From CAJXMH01 sp964001305 (lineage in GTDB: Bacteria > Bacteroidota > Bacteroidia > Flavobacteriales_E > Vicingaceae): 64,000 nt of DNA. Positions 10,031 to 17,743 of the stretch are shown piece by piece. The position numbers and the translations under genes are program-made. How positions within the stretch are numbered: the first letter of the stretch is position 1; the number at the start of each line of letters is the position of its first letter. The stretch is from NCBI GenBank assembly GCA_964001305.1, contig CAXFAI010000001.1, positions 62,001 through 126,000 on the forward strand, read 5' to 3'. The notes below the pieces were generated by a model, which saw only the letters and a program-made list of their open reading frames with translations, did no database searches and was not told the origin of the DNA.

Positions 10031-10335
10031 CTTTTCAAGAAATAACAGCAAGCGAATTAAATCAAAAGCTAAACTCTCAACAAGATTTACAAATTGTAGA
10101 TGTAAGAGAAGATTATGAATTTGAAGATAATAATATTGGTGGCATCAATATTCCTATGGCTGAAGTCTTAGGCCGTTTTGAAGAACTAAAAAAGTATTCT
10201 GAAATTATTTTTTGTTGTGCAAGTGGAAAACGCTCTGCTACGGTAGCAATGCACATAAAAAAGAAACTACCTAATCACATAATCTATTCTTTACAAGGAG
10301 GAATTCAAAGCATCGCTGTTCATGAAAAGAACTAA
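10027..10335 (+). CDS. Single-domain rhodanese-like sulfurtransferase
   Basis: The 102-residue protein has one rhodanese domain with IVDVREDYEFEDNNIGGINIP and the active loop CASGKRSA, giving catalytic cysteine C64. No signal peptide is present, so it is cytoplasmic. It overlaps the upstream ComA homologue by 4 bp and the downstream DUF368 gene by 14 bp. The placement next to a sulfite-using enzyme suggests, but does not prove, a role in sulfur transfer. Confidence 0.9.
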   Translation: MTFQEITASELNQKLNSQQDLQIVDVREDYEFEDNNIGGINIPMAEVLGRFEELKKYSEIIFCCASGKRSATVAMHIKKKLPNHIIYSLQGGIQSIAVHEKN

Positions 10336-11242
10336 AAAAGAGTTTGCTATCATAAGCCTTAAAGGGATGGCTATGGGTGCAGCAGATATTGTCCCGGGTG
10401 TTTCAGGAGGCACCATTGCTCTTATTTCTGGTATTTATGAAGAGTTTGTTAATGCACTAAAATCTTTTAGCTCCGTATTAGGCGTTCTATTTAAATCAGG
10501 AATAAAAGCTGCTTGGAATCATGTAAATGGTAGTTTTCTGCTAGCGTTATTTATTGGCATAGCAATAAGTTTAATCACCCTTGTGAAGGGCATTAAATAT
10601 GCCCTTGAGTTTCATCCAATTTTACTTTGGTCTTTCTTTTTCGGACTAATTATCGCTTCTTGTTACTATGTAGGTAAACAAGTTCATAAATGGAACTTTT
10701 CTACCATTCTTTCACTTCTAATTGGTGCCATTTTAATTTTCGGAATAACTACCATTAGCCCAGCAGAAACAAGTACTGAACTTTGGTTTGTGTTCTTAGC
10801 CGGTATGTTAGCCATTTGTGCTATGATTTTACCTGGCATTTCAGGAGCTTTTATATTGGTGCTACTTGGAAAGTACGCTTACGTCATTGAAGCATTAAGT
10901 GAGTTTAAATTGGATGTTATTCTCACATTTGGGGCAGGTTGTGCAATTGGTCTTTTAAGTTTTAGTCACTTGCTTTCATTTATGCTTAAAAAGTATCATG
11001 ACATTACCATTGCGCTTTTGACAGGTTTTATGATTGGTTCTTTAAATAAAATTTGGCCATGGAAAAAGGTTTTAGAATGGGGTTTAGATCGTCATGGAGA
11101 GAAGAAAGCGATTCTAGAAGAAAATATACTTCCTTCTCAATTTGACGGAGACAGTCAGTTTGTCTTTGCAATTATTTTAGCTGTTTTAGGCTTAGGTCTT
11201 ATAGTTTTGTTAGAGGAATTAGCAGGTAAAAAAGCAGCCTAA
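10322..11242 (+). CDS. DUF368 polytopic membrane protein (PopT-like)
   Basis: The 306-residue protein carries the DUF368 hallmark near the N-terminus (MGAADIVPGVSGGTIAL) and a second inverted copy, CAMILPGISGAFILVLLG, with about eight hydrophobic segments. DUF368 proteins called PopT have been reported as undecaprenyl-phosphate translocases that recycle the lipid carrier for cell-wall synthesis. Assigning that role here is by family only. It is translationally coupled to the rhodanese gene, and aroE starts 1 bp after its stop. Confidence 0.88.
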   Translation: MKRTKKEFAIISLKGMAMGAADIVPGVSGGTIALISGIYEEFVNALKSFSSVLGVLFKSGIKAAWNHVNGSFLLALFIGIAISLITLVKGIKYALEFHPILLWSFFFGLIIASCYYVGKQVHKWNFSTILSLLIGAILIFGITTISPAETSTELWFVFLAGMLAICAMILPGISGAFILVLLGKYAYVIEALSEFKLDVILTFGAGCAIGLLSFSHLLSFMLKKYHDITIALLTGFMIGSLNKIWPWKKVLEWGLDRHGEKKAILEENILPSQFDGDSQFVFAIILAVLGLGLIVLLEELAGKKAA

Positions 11243-11243
11243 C

Positions 11244-11981
11244 ATGAGAGAATTTGGTTTAATCGGTAAATCACTCTCCCACTCTTTTTCCAAATTTTAT
11301 TTCGACTCTAAGTTTGAGAAATTACAATTGAAAGATTGTTCCTATTCCTTATTTGAATTGAACCAAATTGAAGATTTAGATGCTCTTTTACGTAAACATA
11401 AGAGTCTACAAGGCTTGAATGTAACAATTCCATACAAAGAACAGGCAATTTCTTTCACAACAGAGCTTAGTGAAACAGCGAAGCATATCAACGCCATTAA
11501 TACACTTCAGTTTAAAGGTGATAAAATCATTGGCCATAATACCGATGTAATTGGATTTAAAGAAAGCTTAAAGCCTTTTTTAGCTTACCACCATCAAAGG
11601 GCTCTTGTTTTCGGATCAGGTGGTGCTTCAAAAGCAATTTGTTACGTTCTTGAACAATTAAGCATTCCATACTATTTGGTTAGTAGAGCTGCTAAAGAAA
11701 GCAATCAGGTAATTACTTATAACGAATTAGATAAAAAGGCATTAGCTAGCTTTCAAATCTTAATTAATACGACTCCTTTAGGTATGTATCCTCAAGAAAA
11801 TGAAATGCCTTCAGTTGATCTTTCAATGATTGGAGAAAAGCATTTAGTATTTGACTTGATTTACAACCCTAAAGAAACAAAGCTGCTGAAAGAAGCGAAG
11901 AAAAGGGGCGCTTTATGTGTAAATGGCTTAAGTATGTTAAAACTACAAGCAGAAGCATCTTGGAAAATTTGGAATGCTTAG
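11244..11981 (+). CDS. aroE: Shikimate dehydrogenase
   Basis: It reduces 3-dehydroshikimate to shikimate with NADPH in aromatic amino-acid synthesis. The N-terminus GLIGKSLSHSFSKFYF, the catalytic K65 in NVTIPYKEQ, the NADP loop FGSGGASKAI, INTTPLGMYP and the C-terminal GLSMLKLQAEASW are all present. At 245 residues it is slightly short, which is usual for Bacteroidota AroE. It is the last gene of the operon that starts at 7829 and overlaps the convergent MFS gene by 4 bp. Confidence 0.94.
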   Translation: MREFGLIGKSLSHSFSKFYFDSKFEKLQLKDCSYSLFELNQIEDLDALLRKHKSLQGLNVTIPYKEQAISFTTELSETAKHINAINTLQFKGDKIIGHNTDVIGFKESLKPFLAYHHQRALVFGSGGASKAICYVLEQLSIPYYLVSRAAKESNQVITYNELDKKALASFQILINTTPLGMYPQENEMPSVDLSMIGEKHLVFDLIYNPKETKLLKEAKKRGALCVNGLSMLKLQAEASWKIWNA

Positions 11982-13186
11982 CTCTTTTTAAAGGCTCCTA
12001 AACTTATAAACATAGAAATTAGAACCAATACAGCTCCGAGTGCAAATGGAGCACCTGGAAAATGAATAGAAGCTTCTTCTCCTGTAAAACGATGAAATAT
12101 ATTGGTCATAAGTACAGGTCCGAAAATGGCGGTTAATGAAATTAAAGATGTTAAGGCTCCTTGTAATTCTCCTTGCTCCTTTTCATTGAATTGATTAGAA
12201 ACTGTTCCTTGTAAAGTTGGTGAGGCAATACCTCCTAAACAATAAGGCAACACAAATACAAAGAGCATCCACCCTTGTGTTGCTAAAGCAAAAAGACTTA
12301 ATCCAAGAATCCACATGGTATAGCCAAAGTAAATGGTTATTCGTTCTCCAAATTTGGCGACAAACTTTTTTACCAAAAAGCCTTGAGCAATAGCAACCGT
12401 AATTCCTACAACTGCCAATGAATAACCTACCATAGCCTCATCCCAATCAAACTTATACATTGCAAAAAATGTCCATGTTGACTGCACCGAATGACTTGCT
12501 AAATACAAGAGAAAGAATGCAACGGCTAATGCAGAAACAACCACATTTCTTTTTAACAAATGAAAAGAACCTACAGGGTTTGCCTTTTTTAAGGATACTG
12601 TTTTCTTTCTATTTTCTACTTTTAAGGACTCAGGCAGGATAAACCATCCGTATAAAAAGTTAAGCAAGGTGAGCGTTGCAGCGATTAAAAAGGGCAATTG
12701 AACCGAGTGTTTCGCAGCAAGACCACCAATTACAGGACCTACAATAAAACCAAGTCCAAAAGCGGCACCTACCATTCCAAAATTTTGTGCCTTTTCTTCG
12801 GGCTTCGAAATATCAGCAATATAAGCCGTTGCAACAGTATAGCTAGCTCCACACATGCCTGCCAATAATCTTCCTACAAAAAGCCAAGCCAAGCTTGGAG
12901 CATAAGCGTGAAGAAAATAATCCAATCCTAGGCCAAATAATGCTATCAGCAGAATGGGTTTTCTGCCATACTTATCGCTCAAGCTACCTAATAATGGAGC
13001 AAAGACAAACTGCATAATGGCATAAGAGAAAATTAACCACCCTCCTATTCTAGAGGCTTCACTTAAGCCTTCACCAGTCAAATTTTCAATTAAAGTTGGT
13101 AATACAGGAATAATAATACCTACTCCAATAACATCAATCAAAATGGTAATAAATATGAAAGTAAGAGAGGCTGCTTTGTTTTTCAT
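11978..13186 (-). CDS. MFS exporter, TetA-like
   Basis: This 402-residue transporter has 12 predicted membrane helices, the MFS loop signature GSLSDKYGRKPILL after helix 2, and the antiporter motif C region GFIVGPVIGG. The overall pattern (IDVIGVGIIIPVLPTLI at the start) resembles the TCR/Tet group of proton-drug antiporters. The substrate is unknown; being in this group is no evidence of tetracycline resistance. It is a single gene converging on aroE. Confidence 0.85.
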   Translation of the reverse strand: MKNKAASLTFIFITILIDVIGVGIIIPVLPTLIENLTGEGLSEASRIGGWLIFSYAIMQFVFAPLLGSLSDKYGRKPILLIALFGLGLDYFLHAYAPSLAWLFVGRLLAGMCGASYTVATAYIADISKPEEKAQNFGMVGAAFGLGFIVGPVIGGLAAKHSVQLPFLIAATLTLLNFLYGWFILPESLKVENRKKTVSLKKANPVGSFHLLKRNVVVSALAVAFFLLYLASHSVQSTWTFFAMYKFDWDEAMVGYSLAVVGITVAIAQGFLVKKFVAKFGERITIYFGYTMWILGLSLFALATQGWMLFVFVLPYCLGGIASPTLQGTVSNQFNEKEQGELQGALTSLISLTAIFGPVLMTNIFHRFTGEEASIHFPGAPFALGAVLVLISMFISLGAFKKS

Positions 13187-13204
13187 TTGTCAAAAAAAGT
13201 TTGG

Positions 13205-13212
13205 CAAAAGTA
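13205..13212 (-). promoter_or_regulatory. Candidate -7 promoter box of the MFS gene
   Basis: TACTTTTG on the minus strand matches TANNTTTG and lies 19 bp ahead of the MFS start codon. No convincing -33 TTG is visible. Confidence 0.42.
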
Positions 13213-13267
13213 CGTCAAAATAAAAGGGCTTTCTAAAAAGCTTCACTATCTTTAAATTAAAAACAAC

Positions 13268-13684
13268 ATGGCAAAGGTTAACGGAATTGGAGGTATCTTT
13301 TTTAAATGTGAAAAGCCAGATGAAATGCGAGATTGGTACCGCGATCAATTGGGATTAGTGACGAACGAATATGGCTCTTTATTTGAGTTTAGAAAATCAG
13401 ATCAAGCAGAAGAAAAAGGGTATTTACAATGGAGTACTTTTTCAAAAGACACCAAGTATTTTGAACCTTCGCAAAAAGAATTTATGATCAACTATCGGGT
13501 TGAGAATATCGAACAATTAGTTGAAAACCTAAAAAATGCAGGTGTTACCATTTTAGACGAAATAGAAACTTATGAATACGGTAAGTTCGTTCATATTTTA
13601 GACCCTGAAAACAATAAGATAGAGCTATGGGAGCCCATTGATAGCTCTTTCACAGAGCAATACGAAGGACAAACTACAAAATAA
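13268..13684 (+). CDS. VOC-family (glyoxalase/bleomycin-resistance fold) protein
   Basis: The 138-residue protein has the paired beta-alpha-beta-beta-beta pattern of the VOC superfamily: GIFFKCEKPDEMRDWYRDQLG at the start, VENIEQLVENLKNAGV in the middle and HILDPENNKIELWEP near the end. The metal-ligand-like E in IELWEP is present. It probably acts as a small metal-dependent lyase, isomerase or binding protein; the substrate is unknown. It is a single plus-strand gene between two minus-strand genes. Confidence 0.85.
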   Translation: MAKVNGIGGIFFKCEKPDEMRDWYRDQLGLVTNEYGSLFEFRKSDQAEEKGYLQWSTFSKDTKYFEPSQKEFMINYRVENIEQLVENLKNAGVTILDEIETYEYGKFVHILDPENNKIELWEPIDSSFTEQYEGQTTK

Positions 13685-13685
13685 C

Positions 13686-14546
13686 TTAAAGTGGAAAGAC
13701 TTGAGAAGCCATTTCTTGTGCTTTTGAGAAGGCTTCTTGATTAACCACAGAACTGCCTTTAACTTCTTCAAAATAGCTAATCATTTGTTCGGTTGGCATA
13801 TTTCCGGTTAAGTCGTCAGTAGCCATTGGACAGCCGCCAAAACCTTTAATTGCGCCATCAAATCTTCGACAGCCTGCTTCATAGGCCGCCACTACTTTTT
13901 CTTTCCAACTATCGGGAGTAGTGTGTAAATGAGCGCCAATTTCAATGCTTGAAAATTCAGGAATTACGGTTTCAAAAACACGACGAATTAATTCAGGTTT
14001 AGCAACACCAATAGTGTCACTTAAAGCAAATATAGAAATCTCAAATTGACCTAATTGACGGATATAATCTGCCAATAAATCCTCGTGGAATGGATCTCCG
14101 TAGGGATTCCCAAAGCCCATTGATAGATAAACAACCAATTTTTTTGAATTCTTGATACAAAGGTTTTGAATCTCCTCTAACCGACCTTTTGACTCTTCAA
14201 TACTTGCATTTGTATTTCTTTTTTGGAAAGTTTCTGAAATAGAAAATGGGTAACCCAAAAAGTCAATTTCATCAAAGGTTACAGCATCTTCAGCTCCCCT
14301 TTTATTGGCAACAATCGCTAGTAGCTTCGAATTTGTGTTTGACAAATCAAGCTGCGACAAAACCTCTTTGGTGTCTTTTAATTGCGGGATGGCTTTTGGA
14401 GAAACAAACGAGCCAAAATCTAATGTATGAAATCCAACTTTAAGTAGCTGATTGATATAAACTGCTTTTTGTGCTGTTGGAATAAATTCATGAATGCCTT
14501 GCATGGCATCACGTGGACATTCAATTATTTTAAGCTCTTTTTTCAT
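13686..14546 (-). CDS. Hydroxymethylglutaryl-CoA lyase
   Basis: This DRE-TIM-barrel enzyme splits HMG-CoA into acetyl-CoA and acetoacetate in leucine degradation. R12-D13 lie in ECPRDAMQGI, the divalent-metal histidines H206 and H208 in GAHLHTTPD, and the catalytic cysteine is C239 in GFGGCPMA. NTNASIEES and SDTIGVAKP are other family marks. At 286 residues it is full length. Its 5' end overlaps the pyrD 3' end by 17 bp, so the two are probably co-transcribed. Confidence 0.93.
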   Translation of the reverse strand: MKKELKIIECPRDAMQGIHEFIPTAQKAVYINQLLKVGFHTLDFGSFVSPKAIPQLKDTKEVLSQLDLSNTNSKLLAIVANKRGAEDAVTFDEIDFLGYPFSISETFQKRNTNASIEESKGRLEEIQNLCIKNSKKLVVYLSMGFGNPYGDPFHEDLLADYIRQLGQFEISIFALSDTIGVAKPELIRRVFETVIPEFSSIEIGAHLHTTPDSWKEKVVAAYEAGCRRFDGAIKGFGGCPMATDDLTGNMPTEQMISYFEEVKGSSVVNQEAFSKAQEMASQVFPL

Positions 14547-15579
14547 AATACTTGACTAATCCTTGGTTTATTTTCTTAATCATAGCAGGACCTTCGTAAA
14601 TGAATCCTGTGTACACTTGAATTAAATCGGCTCCTGCTTCAATTTTCTCTATGGCATCTTCAGCGGTAAAAATTCCACCTACAGATACAATAGGAAAAGC
14701 GTCATTTGATTGCTTCTTTAAATATTTTAAAACTTCGGTTGACCTATTATTCAAGGGTTTTCCACTTAATCCACCTGCTCCAATTTCATTTACTTTTTCA
14801 GCATTTGTTTTTAAGCTCGAACGATCTATGGTTGTATTGGTAGCAATCAAACCATCAATTTTTGTCTCAATAACTATTTCTACAATATCATCTAATTGCG
14901 AATTCGTTAAATCAGGTGCAATTTTCAAGAGAATAGGCTTAGGTTTTACTTCTTTTTTGTTTTCAACTTGAAGTGAATTTAACAACTTTTTAAGCGGCTC
15001 CTTTTCTTGCAATTCCCTTAAATTAGGTGTATTAGGAGAACTTACATTTACTACAAAATAGTCAACATACTCTCTTAGCGCTTTGTAATTTATTAAGTAA
15101 TCCTCAACCGCATTCTCATTGGGCGTGATTTTGTTCTTACCAATATTACCCCCTACAATTATGTTGCTATTTCTGTTTCTAAGGCGATTAACCATCAATT
15201 CTACTCCTTCATTGTTAAAACCCATTCGGTTTATCAATGCTTGGTCGTCAGGCAATCTGAACAGTCTCGGCTTAGGATTACCTTCTTGTGGTTTAGGAGT
15301 TACAGTACCAACTTCAATAAAGCCAAATCCCAAACATGCTAATTCATCTATGAGTTTTGCGTCCTTATCAAAACCTGCAGCCAATCCAACGGGAGACTTA
15401 AAATTCAAACCAAACAATTGCTTTTCAATAATTGGGTCTGAATTCACATAAAGGCCTTTCACAATCGACTTCATAAAAGGAATTGCAAGCCCCGTTTTCA
15501 ATAATGAAGAAACTTTATAGTGAATTTTTTCAGGGTCTTGTGTGAAAAAAATGGGCTTTAGCAGGTATTTATAAATCAT
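14530..15579 (-). CDS. pyrD: Dihydroorotate dehydrogenase (quinone), class 2
   Basis: This FMN enzyme oxidises dihydroorotate in pyrimidine synthesis and passes electrons to quinone at the membrane. Features are the class 2 N-terminal extension (IYKYLLKPIFFTQDPEKIHY), LAAGFDKDAKLI, GFGFIEVGTVTPKPQ, NVSSPNTPNLRELQ (the catalytic Ser loop), LIATNTTIDR, GGLSGKPL and SVGGIFTAEDA. I chose the ATG at 15579 because it starts the class 2 helix directly. The longer frame from 15633 would add 18 unrelated residues and place the start upstream of the promoter-like box. Confidence 0.93.
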   Translation of the reverse strand: MIYKYLLKPIFFTQDPEKIHYKVSSLLKTGLAIPFMKSIVKGLYVNSDPIIEKQLFGLNFKSPVGLAAGFDKDAKLIDELACLGFGFIEVGTVTPKPQEGNPKPRLFRLPDDQALINRMGFNNEGVELMVNRLRNRNSNIIVGGNIGKNKITPNENAVEDYLINYKALREYVDYFVVNVSSPNTPNLRELQEKEPLKKLLNSLQVENKKEVKPKPILLKIAPDLTNSQLDDIVEIVIETKIDGLIATNTTIDRSSLKTNAEKVNEIGAGGLSGKPLNNRSTEVLKYLKKQSNDAFPIVSVGGIFTAEDAIEKIEAGADLIQVYTGFIYEGPAMIKKINQGLVKYYEKRA

Positions 15580-15583
15580 AGGA

Positions 15584-15591
15584 CAAAAATA
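15584..15591 (-). promoter_or_regulatory. Candidate -7 promoter box of pyrD
   Basis: The minus strand reads TATTTTTG, matching TANNTTTG, and ends 5 bp before the pyrD ATG at 15579. If used, the transcript would be nearly leaderless. No clear -33 element is seen. Confidence 0.35.
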
Positions 15592-15656
15592 CAAGAAGCT
15601 GTGTCTAAGAATCGAATTTTGACCATAATTCAAAACAAAACTTTATATTTATAGCA

Positions 15657-16070
15657 ATGACAACAACAGCGATTGATTTTCAGTTAAAAGTGGAAACTGA
15701 CTTTGCTCGTATATTCAAGCATGCTGAAAAGAATATTGTTTTGGTTGACTTTAAGCCTTATTCAGAAGTAGAACTGAAAGAGGCACAAAAGACTGAACAG
15801 CTTGTTTTGTCGCTTCTAGATTTAACTTATCCTGGCTATGGAATCACTAAACTTTCAGAAGGTACGGATATGACCACTGAAGCTAGGAATTACTTTGCTA
15901 AATGTGATTTAACTCAAAATCATACAATGGCCTTGGCAGCTGTATTGCAAAACCTTGCTCATCGTTTATTATATAATTTCTACCTAAACTTTCACCAGCC
16001 AAACATTCCGATGAAAGGATTCTCTTCAATAGAACAAGCAACAAATTGGCTAATCAATCAGGGTGCTTAA
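15657..16070 (+). CDS. Small STAS/SpoIIAA-like protein, paralogue 1 of 3
   Basis: The 137-residue cytoplasmic protein has no recognised catalytic motif. It shares with the next two genes a common pattern: an opening beta strand that recurs as NIVLVDF, a helix, an acidic-arginine segment near residues 65-80 (TDMTTEARNYFA), a hydrophobic helix with RLLYNFYLNFHQPNIPMKGF, and an ending ATNWLI. The alternation of strand and amphipathic helix suggests an SpoIIAA/STAS-type fold, as in DUF7793-like Bacteroidota proteins, but this is inference. It is the most divergent of the three. Its last 8 bases overlap the next start. Confidence 0.72.
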   Translation: MTTTAIDFQLKVETDFARIFKHAEKNIVLVDFKPYSEVELKEAQKTEQLVLSLLDLTYPGYGITKLSEGTDMTTEARNYFAKCDLTQNHTMALAAVLQNLAHRLLYNFYLNFHQPNIPMKGFSSIEQATNWLINQGA

Positions 16071-16473
16071 CTTGGCTTACAAGATCTCATATCACTTTGT
16101 AGCACAATTAGAATTTGCAGAGTTCTATTTAAACTCACAATTAGGCATTTTACTGGTCTATTATTACCCGAATTCTAAAATAGATGAAAGTAAGGCTCAA
16201 ATGGTTATTGAAACCGTGGAGCCTATCCTTAAACAAGGAGTACTCTATGGATTAACAGACGCTAGGGCAGGTGGATTACACATCACAAGAGAAGCTCGAG
16301 AAATGTATAGCGATAATGCTAGTTTGCGTTTAAATAAAAAGCATGCAATTGTTGTCAATAATCATGCAACACGAATTTTAGCAACTCTATTTGTACAAAT
16401 AAACAAACCTATCATACCTACTAAAGTCTTTAATAGCATTAATTCGGCTGAAGATTGGCTCGTTAAAAATTAA
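16063..16473 (+). CDS. Small STAS/SpoIIAA-like protein, paralogue 2 of 3
   Basis: The 136-residue paralogue of its neighbours contains LGILLVYYYP, GLTDARAGGLHITREAREMY and the ending KPIIPTKVFNSINSAEDWL. The start appears to be GTG at 16063, overlapping the upstream stop; TTG at 16072 is an in-frame alternative just after that stop. The conserved D-A/S-R triplet (TDAR here, SDSR in the third copy) sits where STAS proteins have their regulatory loop, though I see no convincing phospho-serine motif. The function is unknown. Confidence 0.72.
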   Translation: MLNLAYKISYHFVAQLEFAEFYLNSQLGILLVYYYPNSKIDESKAQMVIETVEPILKQGVLYGLTDARAGGLHITREAREMYSDNASLRLNKKHAIVVNNHATRILATLFVQINKPIIPTKVFNSINSAEDWLVKN

Positions 16474-16507
16474 GTGAGTATATTGTTGGACGGAAAACAA
16501 TAAATCG

Positions 16508-16960
16508 ATGACTTCTAACCATACACATCATGGGAAGTATGAGAGCGAATACGAATCTTTTGATTTTCGCTTTAACAGAAACATTGGTGATGCAGACACG
16601 TTCATCCATCAACACCTTGGAATACTAGTAATTAAATACCACAGGGACACGATTATTGATAGAAAAAAAGCCATTCAAATCATTGAGGAAACGAAACCCA
16701 TGTTTACTCCTGAAATCAGATTAGTAATTTCTGACTCAAGAGCTATCGGTTTATTGATAGATCATGATGCGAGGCAAATTTTTAAGAATTACCCTTCTCA
16801 CAAAGAAGCAAATGCATTAGCAATTTTAATTGAAAGCTTACCGATTAAAATTTTAGCAAACTTTTTCATCAATAGTGATAAGCCTGCAATACCTACTAAA
16901 GCTTTTCGAAATTTAAGTCCCGCAATTGAATGGCTTATTCAACAAGATGATTTACTTTAA
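16508..16960 (+). CDS. Small STAS/SpoIIAA-like protein, paralogue 3 of 3
   Basis: The 150-residue product has a His-rich N-terminal extension (MTSNHTHHGKYESEYESFDF) and then the shared family body: LGILVIKYHRD, VISDSRAIGLLIDHDARQIF, and KPAIPTKAFRNLSPAIEWLI. It is clearly closer to paralogue 2 than to paralogue 1. The gene is 34 bp after paralogue 2 and its 3' end overlaps the convergent XRE gene by 9 bp. No membrane segment or signal peptide is present. The tandem set and its adjacency to a regulator suggest a small regulatory module, but the role is not known. Confidence 0.72.
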   Translation: MTSNHTHHGKYESEYESFDFRFNRNIGDADTFIHQHLGILVIKYHRDTIIDRKKAIQIIEETKPMFTPEIRLVISDSRAIGLLIDHDARQIFKNYPSHKEANALAILIESLPIKILANFFINSDKPAIPTKAFRNLSPAIEWLIQQDDLL

Positions 16961-17365
16961 TACCTCTTCAAAGGTTCCATCAGTATAAAAGACCACTATT
17001 TTTTGTATTTTTTTTGAGGACGAAGAGGTTATTGTTCTTTCTCCTATAGCATGAGGGCTATCTTCATTTTGATGTTGAATATTTTCATTAATCGTTTGCT
17101 CTCGATTTTCTTTGCCTTCATTTGACTCCTTTTCTGCCAATTCAAATTGACTTTTATCGACAGATGTGGTTCCATTAACAAGCCAATTTGCATCTACTTT
17201 AGGAAAGCGTTTCAATACTTTTTGCATAAACTCTAAACTAGGTTTATTACGTCCAGATAAGACATGCGAAACCGAAGAACGTTGCACTCCAATTTCCTCT
17301 GCAAATGCAGATGCACTTAACTGATTTAGCTTCATGATATACTTAAATCGATCGCTTAATTCCAT
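16952..17365 (-). CDS. XRE-family helix-turn-helix regulator
   Basis: The N-terminal region (about residues 1-60 from the ATG at 17365) is a classical Cro/C1-type HTH: SDRFKYIMKLNQLSASAFAE, then EIGVQRSSVSHVLSGRNKPS. A polar linker rich in E, N and Q follows, and a C-terminal tail KIVVFYTDGTFEEVLK. An ATG at 17380 would add five residues (MNFTF). A promoter with palindromes lies directly upstream, so autorepression is likely. It converges on the three-paralogue set, which may or may not be its target. Confidence 0.86.
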   Translation of the reverse strand: MELSDRFKYIMKLNQLSASAFAEEIGVQRSSVSHVLSGRNKPSLEFMQKVLKRFPKVDANWLVNGTTSVDKSQFELAEKESNEGKENREQTINENIQHQNEDSPHAIGERTITSSSSKKIQKIVVFYTDGTFEEVLK

Positions 17366-17400
17366 AAATGTAAAGTTCAAAATTGTAACACACTAACTAC

Positions 17401-17414
17401 TTTACAAATGTATA
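17401..17414. promoter_or_regulatory. Operator-like inverted repeat over the XRE -7 box
   Basis: TTTACAAATGTATA is an imperfect palindrome (TACA-AA-TGTA core). It matches the perfect palindrome 35 bp away and covers the minus-strand TACATTTG box of the XRE promoter. It is a plausible binding site of the XRE protein. Confidence 0.5.
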
Positions 17415-17431
17415 CAATCTTTTTAATGCAA
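17405..17431 (-). promoter_or_regulatory. Promoter of the XRE regulator gene
   Basis: On the minus strand, TTG (17431-17429) is followed after 16 bp by TACATTTG (17412-17405), close to the Bacteroidota pattern TTG-N17-23-TANNTTTG. The expected start of transcription is near 17398, giving a leader of about 33 nt. Two palindromes overlap the two boxes. Confidence 0.55.
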
Positions 17432-17454
17432 GTAGTTTACATATGTAAAATACT
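17431..17454. promoter_or_regulatory. Near-perfect 24-bp palindrome, candidate XRE operator
   Basis: The core TTTACATATGTAAA (17436-17449) is perfectly palindromic and is flanked by AGTA and TACT, extending the symmetry to 24 bp with one mismatched pair. It overlaps the -33 element of the XRE promoter. A homodimeric XRE repressor is the obvious candidate binder; this is inference from position and symmetry. Confidence 0.55.
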
Positions 17455-17605
17455 CAGCAAAACAAATCGACAAAGCTAAACAACAAGAAACAAAAACTTC
17501 AACTAATTCAATGTATGTTTTTGATTTCTAATACTATAATCAAACAACAACATAAACCTCAAGAATTCTTACACCTTTGTTTACATAAGTAATCAACCAA
17601 ACGAT

Positions 17606-17619
17606 ATTTCAATTGAAAT
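17606..17619. repeat. Perfect 14-bp palindrome ATTTCAATTGAAAT
   Basis: This palindrome sits in the 363-bp gap behind the XRE gene and is flanked by ACGAT (17601-17605) and ATCGT (17621-17625), which extend the symmetry with a one-base offset. It is 10 bp ahead of a plus-strand TANNTTTG box. A protein-binding site is plausible. Confidence 0.4.
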
Positions 17620-17628
17620 CATCGTTAT

Positions 17629-17726
17629 TACATTTGTAACACACGTATCGTTTTGTAAACACAACAAGTTTTGTTACAAAATTGAAGGCAAAAAATAAGG
17701 GAAAGCTTATATGGCTTTCCCTTTTT
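17629..17726 (+). ncRNA. Candidate small RNA with own -7 box and terminator
   Basis: A plus-strand TACATTTG box (17629-17636) fits TANNTTTG; transcription would begin near 17643. The predicted RNA of about 84 nt has a first hairpin with perfect 8-nt arms TTTTGTAA (17651-17658) and TTACAAAA (17674-17681). It then has a 10-bp terminator hairpin (17697-17723) followed by further T residues. No ORF fits. The same TTGTAACACAC 11-mer occurs at 17383-17393 and 17634-17644, at the two edges of the gap. No clear -33 TTG was found. The terminator also serves the convergent DtxR gene, so the RNA is only a hypothesis. Confidence 0.25.
17697..17723. terminator. Bidirectional intrinsic terminator
   Basis: The arms AAGGGAAAGC (17697-17706) and GCTTTCCCTT (17714-17723) pair perfectly over 10 bp around a 7-nt loop. 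T residues follow on the plus strand, and TTATTTTTT follows on the minus strand. It lies 20 bp past the stop of the minus-strand DtxR-family gene, which it should terminate. Confidence 0.75.
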
Positions 17727-17743
17727 AAAATGAGCTTCAAATT

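Noticed and set aside
11978..13186. Tetracycline-resistance determinant
   Set aside because: The protein resembles the TetA group only at the MFS-subfamily level, and no mobile element or tetR-like regulator is nearby.
15119..15451. Plus-strand ORF of 110 codons opposite pyrD
   Set aside because: It is antisense to conserved pyrD sequence, with proline- and serine-rich noise and no start context.
15657..17743. Prophage or toxin-antitoxin module around the XRE gene
   Set aside because: No integrase, phage structural gene, att-like repeat or toxin-sized partner with a known fold is present; the three small proteins form one non-toxin-like family.
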